A stretch of DNA of 64,000 nt from Erythrobacteraceae bacterium (GTDB lineage: Bacteria > Pseudomonadota > Alphaproteobacteria > Sphingomonadales > Sphingomonadaceae), in contig JAIYAM010000001.1 in assembly GCA_027489065.1 (NCBI GenBank), forward strand, positions 62,001 to 126,000. The letters are read 5' to 3'. A program made the translations under genes and the position numbers. The notes below the pieces were generated by a model. It was not told the origin of the DNA, made no database searches, and worked only from the letters and a program-made list of their open reading frames with translations. Positions 55,328 to 62,027 of the stretch are shown here, piece by piece; position 1 is the stretch's first letter, and each line of letters opens with the position of its first letter.

Positions 55328-56404
55328 TCAGCCGAGTTCGACCCGGTTGCGGCCGAGCTGCTTGGCCCGGTAAAGTGCGGCGTCCGCGCGGGCGAGCGCG
55401 CCGCGGGTGTCCGCATCCGCACCGACTTCGGCGATACCGCCCGAGAAGGTGATCTTGCCGAACGGCTGCCCGGTGTCCTTGTTCATCAGGATCCGCGCCG
55501 CCTGAGCGCGGCGGATCGCGTCCAGCCTGCCCTTGGCCGCTTGCTTGTCGAGACCGTAGAACAGCAGCACGAATTCCTCGCCCCCGTGCCGCGCGGTGAA
55601 GCAGGAATCCCCTGCCATTTCGTGCAGGCTGGCCGCGAGCGCGCAGAGCACCCGGTCTCCGGCCGCGTGGCCGTGGCGATCATTGATCTGCTTGAAGTGA
55701 TCGACATCGCAGAACGCGATGCTGAGCGGATCGCCCTTGGCGCGCGCCTCGATCGTTGCCGAGACCAGCTGCCGCTCGAAGGCGCGGCGGTTGGGCAAGC
55801 GGGTGAGGTGATCGACATCGGCCTCGCTGCGCGCCCTGGCGAGGCTGTGCTGCAGGCGGTCGATCTCGACCTCGCTGCGCGCCATCGCGGATTCGACCTG
55901 CTCAATTCGCGACAACATCGCGCGCGAGAGGTCGATCACCTCCACCAGGCCCTCGGGCTTGGCGAGCGCCTCGATCTGCACGCCGATGGCGCCGCGGTGG
56001 TCGCTGGTCTCGCTCTGCGCCGCACGCGCTGTCTCGGCAAAATGCGTGAGCGTGTATTCGAGCTTCTCGGACAGCGTGTCGAGCGCGGCGATATGGCTGT
56101 GCCCGTCGGGATCGAGCCGGGCGAGCGTGTCGAGCCAGTGCTGGTCGATCGGCTCGCCCGAAACCTCGCGCTGCACGAGGGCCGAGGCGAGTTCGGGCTG
56201 CGAGCCCGACAGCGCGCCGCACACGAAGGCGAGGTTCTGCGGGGTCACCGGCAGATCGTGATGCAGCACGAAGTCACCGATTTTCGCGAGCAGCGCACGG
56301 CGCGCCTCCCGGGCGCGGCCCTCAGGCGCGGACGGCTCGGACAGCTTGGAGGCCTCTGCATGTCCCCGGGGAGAGCGGGTGAGATAGCCGGTCGGAAAGG
56401 GCAT
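55328..56404 (-). CDS. GGDEF diguanylate cyclase with helical N-terminal region
   Basis: The 358-residue protein has a helical N-terminal half with no recognised sensor, a short coiled coil (about 165-195), and a C-terminal GGDEF domain with active-site HGGEEF (Glu variant, as in active cyclases). No RxxD inhibitory site is seen. It lies between the stator pair and flgA inside the flagellar locus, so it probably tunes motility through cyclic di-GMP. A weak CTTAA...CCG half-match is upstream at 56435-56465. Confidence 0.87.
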   Translation of the reverse strand: MPFPTGYLTRSPRGHAEASKLSEPSAPEGRAREARRALLAKIGDFVLHHDLPVTPQNLAFVCGALSGSQPELASALVQREVSGEPIDQHWLDTLARLDPDGHSHIAALDTLSEKLEYTLTHFAETARAAQSETSDHRGAIGVQIEALAKPEGLVEVIDLSRAMLSRIEQVESAMARSEVEIDRLQHSLARARSEADVDHLTRLPNRRAFERQLVSATIEARAKGDPLSIAFCDVDHFKQINDRHGHAAGDRVLCALAASLHEMAGDSCFTARHGGEEFVLLFYGLDKQAAKGRLDAIRRAQAARILMNKDTGQPFGKITFSGGIAEVGADADTRGALARADAALYRAKQLGRNRVELG

Positions 56405-56507
56405 GGCGGGGCACAGATCTTGAAGATTGAACGGGAAGTCCCGGAGCTATCATCCCATGCTTAAGTCGCCCCGCAGGCGGCCCTAGGGAAACCCCCTAGG
56501 CGCGGCT

Positions 56508-56523
56508 TGGCATGGCCCTTGCT
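56508..56523 (+). promoter_or_regulatory. Sigma-54 promoter of flgA
   Basis: TGGCATGGCCCTTGCT matches TGGCACG-N4-TTGCW with one mismatch and exactly ten bases between GG and GC. It lies 69 bases before the flgA ATG and would give a leader of about 55-60 bases. Two CTAGG strings lie just upstream (56482-56500). Confidence 0.85.
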
Positions 56524-56592
56524 CGGCTCCGGGCGACCGATCGCCCGCCACATGCGGCGCGCGTGACACGAAAGAACAGGAGCCTCGGCCTG

Positions 56593-57135
56593 ATGGAAAG
56601 CACTTCGACCCTGCTGCACGGCTGGCGGTTCACCCCGCTCGCCCTGCCGATGCTGCTGCCCCTGTGCGATCCCGCCGCCGGAGCCCAGCAGCTGCCCACC
56701 GATCCAGCCGCCATCGACCGCGCGGTCGCAGCGTTCACCGGCGCCGCCGCGGGCACCCCCGGCGGCGCGCGCACGGTGACCGACCCGCGGCTCCAGCTCG
56801 CCCCGTGCGGGGGATCGCTCGGGGTCAGCTGGCACACGCCCGCGCGCAATGCCGTGCAGGTCGAATGCCCCGGACCGACGAGCTGGCGCATCTTCGTCGC
56901 CATCGGCCAGGCGCCGGGCTCCACCGGCGCTTCGGGACGGGCCGCCCCCGCCGTCAAGCGCGGCGACGCGCTGACCGTGATGGTGCGCGGGCGCGGCTTC
57001 AGCGTGCAGCAGACCGGCGAGGCGATGGAGAGCGGCGCGGTCGGCGAATGGATCTTCGTGCGCACCAGCCGCAAGGCGGAAGGCCTGCGCGCACGCATCG
57101 AGCGACCCGGTCTGGCGATTATCCCCGCAGGGTGA
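56593..57135 (+). CDS. flgA: P-ring chaperone FlgA
   Basis: From ATG 56593, behind AGGAG, the 180-residue product has a hydrophobic export signal (RFTPLALPMLLPLC...GAQQ) and a C-terminal SAF-like FlgA domain (VKRGDALTVMVRGRGFSVQQ, GEAMESGAVGEWI). FlgA assists P-ring assembly in the periplasm. It is shorter than typical FlgA, mainly in the middle. flgM follows from its own promoter. Confidence 0.87.
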   Translation: MESTSTLLHGWRFTPLALPMLLPLCDPAAGAQQLPTDPAAIDRAVAAFTGAAAGTPGGARTVTDPRLQLAPCGGSLGVSWHTPARNAVQVECPGPTSWRIFVAIGQAPGSTGASGRAAPAVKRGDALTVMVRGRGFSVQQTGEAMESGAVGEWIFVRTSRKAEGLRARIERPGLAIIPAG

Positions 57136-57165
57136 CGATCGCTCCGCCGCTCCCTTGCAAGCCCC

Positions 57166-57196
57166 CTTAAACACCCCCTCCCGCCGCCGTTCTCGC
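57166..57196 (+). promoter_or_regulatory. FliA-type promoter candidate of flgM
   Basis: CTTAA (57166-57170), 16 bases, then CCGTTCTCGC. It precedes flgM by 32 bases. Having the anti-sigma factor under FliA control would make a negative feedback loop, as known in enteric bacteria. Confidence 0.6.
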
Positions 57197-57227
57197 CCGC
57201 AGGAACCTGATCGAAGGACACGACCCC

Positions 57228-57536
57228 ATGCCCTCTGTCGAACTGAGCAAATTGCCGAGCGTCAGCGCATCGCGCGCCGTGACCGCCAGCGAGCGCGCGC
57301 AGATCGAAGCGCGCCCCGCCCCCGCGGGCAGCACCGCCCCCGCAGCCCCGTCCTCCCCCGGCATCAGCCTCGAGGTCACGGCTGCAAACGCCGCCGCCAC
57401 GCCGCCGGTCGATGCGGAGCGCGTGGCCGCCATCCGCAACGCGCTGCGCGACGGCTCCTACCCGCTGGTGCCGACCAAGATCGCGGACGCGATGATCGCC
57501 GCGCAAGTCAGCCTCTCGCTCCCCGAGCGGCACTGA
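57228..57536 (+). CDS. flgM: Anti-sigma-28 factor FlgM
   Basis: The 102-residue protein is mostly disordered in its first half and ends with the FlgM domain (VDAERVAAIRNALRDGSYPL, VPTKIADAMI), which binds FliA. FlgM is secreted through the completed hook, releasing FliA. It lies before flgN as usual. The ATG at 57228 follows GAAGGACACGACCCC. Confidence 0.9.
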   Translation: MPSVELSKLPSVSASRAVTASERAQIEARPAPAGSTAPAAPSSPGISLEVTAANAAATPPVDAERVAAIRNALRDGSYPLVPTKIADAMIAAQVSLSLPERH

Positions 57537-57540
57537 TCGC

Positions 57541-57909
57541 GTGGCCGAGATGCTCGTCCCCGCCGGCCTGCCCGCTCCGGCTCATGTCGGCGATCCGCTG
57601 GCCTGCAACCTGCGGCAGATGATTGCCGTGCTCGAGCGGGAGCGGCAGGCGCTTGCCGCGCTCGATGCCGACAGCCTGATCGGCGCGGCGCAGGACAAGG
57701 AGGCACTGTGCGACGCGCTCGCCGACATCGGGCCGGAGGCGCTGCTGCGCGACGGCGAAACCCGCAACCTCGCCGAGACCGCCCGGCAACTGAACGAGGT
57801 CAACCGCCGGGTGCGCAACCTCCTCGCGGCCAATGTCGCCGCCCGCATCGAGGCGCTGGGTGGCCCGCGCCGGATGCCGCGCGCGACCTATGTGCCGATG
57901 CGCGGCTAG
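57541..57909 (+). CDS. flgN: FlgN-like hook-junction export chaperone
   Basis: This 122-residue helical protein has the FlgN pattern (LRQMIAVLERERQALAALDA, then ...LNEVNRRVRNLLAANV). FlgN chaperones FlgK and FlgL before export. It starts at a GTG four bases after flgM; an ATG three codons later is an alternative. Similarity is moderate, so position after flgM is part of the evidence. Confidence 0.78.
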   Translation: MAEMLVPAGLPAPAHVGDPLACNLRQMIAVLERERQALAALDADSLIGAAQDKEALCDALADIGPEALLRDGETRNLAETARQLNEVNRRVRNLLAANVAARIEALGGPRRMPRATYVPMRG

Positions 57910-57966
57910 CATCGGCGCCAACTCCCGCGCCTAGGTAGTCTTACCTGGGCAGCCCGGCGCCGGTTC

Positions 57967-57982
57967 TGGCACGCGGCTTGCT
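57967..57982 (+). promoter_or_regulatory. Sigma-54 promoter of the transglycosylase-flhA-fliA operon
   Basis: TGGCACGCGGCTTGCT is a perfect match to TGGCACG-N4-TTGCW, with GG and GC ten bases apart. It lies 57 bases before the transglycosylase start. Because fliA ends this operon, this promoter links the sigma-54 tier to the FliA tier. Confidence 0.93.
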
Positions 57983-58039
57983 GAACTCTCCGCGATCAAG
58001 GCGCCCAATCCCGCGGCGCCGGCGACAGGCGGAGGACGC

Positions 58040-59080
58040 GTGAGCCAGACTTCTTCCTTCTCGGGCCCTTTCACGAGCCTGCCCGCGGGCTCGATCCGTG
58101 CCGGTTTCGAAACCGCAGCGCGCGTCCATGCCGCCGCGCGTGAAGCCATGGACGCCGGCGGGCCAGCCGCCACGCGCCAGATCGCCGTGCCGGGCAGTCC
58201 GGTCGAGGCGGCCATCGCCCGCGCCGCGCAAGCCACCAGTGTCGACTTCAACTTCCTCCTCGCGCAGGCCGAGGTCGAATCCGCGATGAACCCCTCTGCG
58301 CGCGCATCGACCTCGAGCGCCACCGGGCTCTACCAGTTCATCGAGAGCACCTGGCTGGGCACGATGAAGCGGCACGGCCACCGCTTCGGGCTTGGCGCCG
58401 TGGCGCAGCAGATCGACCTCACTGCCTCGGGCGAGGCATGGGTCGCCGATCCGGCGCAGCGCGAGGCGATCCTTGCCCTGCGCAACGATCCGCAGGTCGC
58501 CTCGCTGATGGCCGCGGGCCTTGCCGAGGACAACCGCGCGCATCTCATGCCGATCCTCGGCCGCCAGCCGAACCATGCCGAGCTCTACCTTGCGCACTTC
58601 CTCGGCGCGGGCGGCGCAGGGCGGTTCCTGTCCGAGCTCCAGGCCGATCCGGGGCAGAACGCCTCCTCGCTGTTCGCCCGTCCCGCCGCCGCCAACCGCG
58701 CGATCTTCTACGCGCCCGACGGATCGCCGCGCAGCCTCGCGCAGGTGATGGACGTGATCGGCGGCAAGCTCTCCCGCGCACTCGACCGGGCGACGGGCAG
58801 TTCGGAAGGTACACAGGGCATGCGCTTCGCCCGCGCCGATTACAGCGCGGCAGGCGGAGCGGGAACGGGCTTTACCCCGTCACCCTATTTGATCGCGGAC
58901 GAAGAGGTGTTCGGCCCCGGCATGCCGCCTGCGCTGACCCAGAGCAATCTGCCCGCGCCCCGCATGCCCGAGCGCCCCCCGATGTCGCAGATCCTCGGCG
59001 CCGCCTTCGGAGGCGATCCGGCTGCCGCCCCACCGGGGGTGCGCCGTGCCTATGACCGTCTGAAGGCGCTCGGCCTGTGA
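58040..59080 (+). CDS. Lytic transglycosylase (SLT) probably serving rod penetration
   Basis: The 346-residue protein has a lysozyme-like SLT segment: LLAQAEVESAMNPSARAS, with the catalytic Glu in VES, then ATGLYQFIESTWL. It continues with AHFLGAGGAGRFL. It has no signal peptide, so it may leave through the flagellar export system. Since FlgJ here lacks a muramidase domain, this enzyme may open the wall for the rod. It starts at GTG 58040 and overlaps flhA (TGATG). Confidence 0.82.
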   Translation: MSQTSSFSGPFTSLPAGSIRAGFETAARVHAAAREAMDAGGPAATRQIAVPGSPVEAAIARAAQATSVDFNFLLAQAEVESAMNPSARASTSSATGLYQFIESTWLGTMKRHGHRFGLGAVAQQIDLTASGEAWVADPAQREAILALRNDPQVASLMAAGLAEDNRAHLMPILGRQPNHAELYLAHFLGAGGAGRFLSELQADPGQNASSLFARPAAANRAIFYAPDGSPRSLAQVMDVIGGKLSRALDRATGSSEGTQGMRFARADYSAAGGAGTGFTPSPYLIADEEVFGPGMPPALTQSNLPAPRMPERPPMSQILGAAFGGDPAAAPPGVRRAYDRLKALGL

Positions 59081-61197
59081 TGCCCACCGCAGCCGCTTCC
59101 AACCCGCTTGCCCGGTTCGGCACCGCAACCGGTGCGCTGATGCTGCCGCTCGGCATCTTCGCTTTGCTCGCGCTGATGGTGCTGCCGATCCCGGCGCTGC
59201 TGCTCGACATCTTCTTCGTGCTCAACATCGCGATCTCGATCGCGGTGCTGATGGTCGCGCTGAACGCGCGGCGCCCGCTTGACTTCTCCTCCTTCCCCAG
59301 CGTGCTGCTGTTCGCGACGCTGCTGCGGCTCGCCCTCAATGTCGCCTCCACCCGGGTGGTGCTGGTCCACGGCCACGAGGGCGAGGCGGCGGCGGGCGAG
59401 GTGATCGAGAGCTTTGCGGCCTTCCTCGTCGGGGGCAACTTCGCCGTCGGGTTGTTCGTCTTCGCGATCCTGATGATCATCAACATGATCGTCATCACCA
59501 AGGGCGCAGGCCGCGTTTCCGAGGTCTCGGCGCGTTTCGTGCTCGATGCGCTGCCGGGCAAGCAGATGGCGATCGACGCCGACATCGCCGCAGGACTCAT
59601 CACCGCCGACGAGGCGCGCGAACGCCGCCGCGAAGTGACGGTCGAGGCGGACTTCTACGGCTCGATGGACGGTGCCAGCAAGTTCGTGAAGGGCGATGCG
59701 ATGGCGGCGCTCCTGATCCTCGGGGTCAACATCGTCGCCGGCTTCGGCATCGGGATGATCAGCCACGGCCTGTCCGCCAGCGAGGCCGGCGAGGCCTATG
59801 TGACGCTTGCCGTGGGCGACGCACTGGTGGCGCAGGTGCCTGCGCTGCTGCTGTCGATCGCGGCCGCGGCGATCGTCACCCGCGTCTCCGACCAGCGCGA
59901 CCTTAGCGGCCAGATCGGCGGCCAGTTCGCCGATCCGCGCGGGTGGCTGCCGGTGGCGCTGATCCTCGGCGCGGTGGGCCTCGTGCCTGCCATGCCGCAG
60001 CTGTTCTTCCTCCCTGGCGCAGGCATTGCGGGCGGGATCTGGTGGAAGCTCAAGCAACGCGCCGCCGCGCCTGCGCCTGCCGCCGATCCGGTCGACGAAG
60101 TCTCCCCCGACACGATCGCGCTCGCCGATGTGGCGGACGCGACGCTGGTCACGCTGGAATTGGGCTATGGGCTCGTCGGGCTGGTCGATGCGGCTCAGGG
60201 CGCACCGCTCGTCACCCGCATCACCGGCATCCGCAAGCAATTGTCGCGCGACCTCGGCTTCGTGCTGCCGCAGTTCCGCATCCGGGATTCGCTCGATCTG
60301 CCTGCGCAGGATTACGCCGTGCTGATGGGCGGGGTGAGTGTCGCGCGCGGGTCGGTGCGGCCCGGCAAGCTCCTCGCGATCGATGCGGGCGATGTGCGGT
60401 CTGGGCACGGGTTGACCGGCGAGCCGACCCGCGATCCCTCCTTCGATTGCCCCGCGCTGTGGATCGCGCCGTCCGCCCGCGATCATGCCGTCGCCGAGGG
60501 CTTCCTCGTCGTCGACCCGGCTTCCGTGATCGCCACCCACGCCAATCAGGCGCTGCTCGCCGAAGCGCACCAGCTGCTCGGGCCTGACGAAGTGCGCGAG
60601 TGGGTCGATGGCCTCAAGGCCCGCTCGCCCGCCCTGGTCGAGGCGGTGCATCCCGACCCTCTGCCGCTCGCCGCGCTGACCCGCACCTTACGTGCGCTGA
60701 TCGCCGACGGGATCGGCCTTGCCCATCCGCAGCCGCTGTTCACTGCGCTGGCGCTGGCCTTGCAGAAGACCTCGGACTTCGACGCGGTGATCGACGCGGT
60801 GCGTGCCGACATGGCCGCGCGGCTCGTCGCCCGCATCGCCGCGCCGGGGGAGAACCTCAAGGTGGTGACGCTCGATGCGGGGCTCGAAGCCGCGATCCTC
60901 GGTGGGATGCACGATCCCGCGACGGGCCAGCCGCTGATCGAGCCCGATTGCGGGAGCATGATCGTGCGCGAAGCGGGGCGGATCGCCGACGCGGAAGGCA
61001 CGCCGATCGCGCTGATCATCCAGCCGCCCGCACGCCGTGCGCTCGCCGCGCTGTTGAAGGCGCGCTGCCCGCGCTGTCTGGTGCTGTCGATCGCCGAGCT
61101 GCCGGCATCCCAGCCCATCGCGGTGGTGGGCACGATCGGCGCGGCTGACGAACCGCCCGCCCTCACCGCCCCGGACGTACGGGAGCTTGCCGCATGA
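59080..61197 (+). CDS. flhA: Flagellar export apparatus protein FlhA
   Basis: The 705-residue protein has eight membrane helices, the FHIPEP region (GDAMAALLILGVNIVAG nearby, MDGASKFVKGDA) and a large cytoplasmic domain that docks chaperones. It is the ring-shaped core of the export gate. The ATG at 59080 is preferred to the GTG directly before it. It overlaps fliA by four bases. Confidence 0.95.
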   Translation: MPTAAASNPLARFGTATGALMLPLGIFALLALMVLPIPALLLDIFFVLNIAISIAVLMVALNARRPLDFSSFPSVLLFATLLRLALNVASTRVVLVHGHEGEAAAGEVIESFAAFLVGGNFAVGLFVFAILMIINMIVITKGAGRVSEVSARFVLDALPGKQMAIDADIAAGLITADEARERRREVTVEADFYGSMDGASKFVKGDAMAALLILGVNIVAGFGIGMISHGLSASEAGEAYVTLAVGDALVAQVPALLLSIAAAAIVTRVSDQRDLSGQIGGQFADPRGWLPVALILGAVGLVPAMPQLFFLPGAGIAGGIWWKLKQRAAAPAPAADPVDEVSPDTIALADVADATLVTLELGYGLVGLVDAAQGAPLVTRITGIRKQLSRDLGFVLPQFRIRDSLDLPAQDYAVLMGGVSVARGSVRPGKLLAIDAGDVRSGHGLTGEPTRDPSFDCPALWIAPSARDHAVAEGFLVVDPASVIATHANQALLAEAHQLLGPDEVREWVDGLKARSPALVEAVHPDPLPLAALTRTLRALIADGIGLAHPQPLFTALALALQKTSDFDAVIDAVRADMAARLVARIAAPGENLKVVTLDAGLEAAILGGMHDPATGQPLIEPDCGSMIVREAGRIADAEGTPIALIIQPPARRALAALLKARCPRCLVLSIAELPASQPIAVVGTIGAADEPPALTAPDVRELAA

Positions 61198-61925
61198 AGC
61201 ACGACCACGCCGGGTTCGGTGCCCTCCAGCCCTATGCTCCCAGCCGCGCCGAGATCGAGGACCGCGTGCGCCGTTTCCTGCCCCTGGTGCGCCGCGCCGC
61301 GTGGCACATCAACGGGCGGGGCCGCGAGGGGCTGGAGATCGAGGACCTCGTGCAGGTCGGCATCCTCGCGCTCACCGAATGCGCGCAGCGCCATGCCGGG
61401 CCGACCGAGGACGGCTTTGCCGCCTATGCCAAGATCCGGGTGCGCGGAGCGATGCTCGACGAGGTGCGCCGCGTCGCCCACGACAGCCGCACGGCGCGCT
61501 CCAAACGCTCCGCCTACGAGCGGGCGCTGGCATCGCTGCGCGGGTCATTGGGCCGCGATCCCACACGCGCGGAAATCGGCCGCGTGCTCGGGGTGTCCGA
61601 CGCCGAACTGCTCGCCATCGAGGCTTCGGGCGTGAAGCTTACCCCGATCGATGACGCCTATGACGAGACCAGCCTCGCCTTTGCCAGTGACGATCCCGAT
61701 CCCTTCGAGGCGCTGTGCGCATCGGAGGATCGCGAGCGGCTGATCCGGGCCATGATAGAGCTGCCCGACCGGCTGAAGCTGGTCCTCCAGCTGTTCTTCG
61801 TCGAGGAGCTGAACCTCACCGAAATCGCCGCCGTGCTCGAAGTCAGCGTGCCGCGGGTTCACCAGCTGCGGGCGAAGGCCCTGAAGGACCTGCGCACGCT
61901 GCTGGAGGGGGAGTGTTCCACGTGA
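61194..61925 (+). CDS. fliA: Flagellar sigma factor FliA (sigma-28)
   Basis: The 243-residue protein has sigma region 2 (LEIEDLVQVGILALTECAQR and AYAKIRVRGAMLDEVRRVAH), region 3 and region 4 (LNLTEIAAVLEVSVPRVHQL). It directs late flagellar transcription; the shared CTTAA-N16-YCGYTCT motif is its probable site. Its last three codons and stop lie inside a parS-like site. FlgM is encoded nearby. Confidence 0.95.
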   Translation: MKHDHAGFGALQPYAPSRAEIEDRVRRFLPLVRRAAWHINGRGREGLEIEDLVQVGILALTECAQRHAGPTEDGFAAYAKIRVRGAMLDEVRRVAHDSRTARSKRSAYERALASLRGSLGRDPTRAEIGRVLGVSDAELLAIEASGVKLTPIDDAYDETSLAFASDDPDPFEALCASEDRERLIRAMIELPDRLKLVLQLFFVEELNLTEIAAVLEVSVPRVHQLRAKALKDLRTLLEGECST

Positions 61926-61929
61926 AACA
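61914..61929. other. Second parS-like site, overlapping the fliA stop codon
   Basis: TGTTCCACGTGAAACA differs from the perfect parS by one base (C for T at position 5), a position that is degenerate in the known consensus TGTTNCACGTGAAACA. It encodes the Cys-Ser-Thr end and TGA stop of fliA. It lies 35.6 kb from the first site. Confidence 0.82.
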
Positions 61930-61950
61930 CCGGCGCCACGGAGGGCTGGC

Positions 61951-62027
61951 GGGGGCCTAACCGGGGTCTGGGCTACCCCTGAAGGGGGTCTAACCCAAGT
62001 CTAGGCCGCCCCTGGACAGCCCCTAGC
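61951..62027 (+). repeat. GGGGTCT/CTAG-rich repeat after fliA
   Basis: The gap between fliA and the next gene holds GGGGTCTGGG (61963-61972), GGGGGTCTAA (61984-61993), a GTCTAGG and a CCCTAGCCC. The first is identical to one in fliS near the other parS site. No coding potential or clear hairpin is seen. Confidence 0.4.

Noticed and set aside
56435..56465. A fifth CTTAA-N16-CCG site, before the diguanylate cyclase gene.
   Set aside because: The TCT of the -10 box is missing (CCGGGAC), so it was not listed as a promoter.
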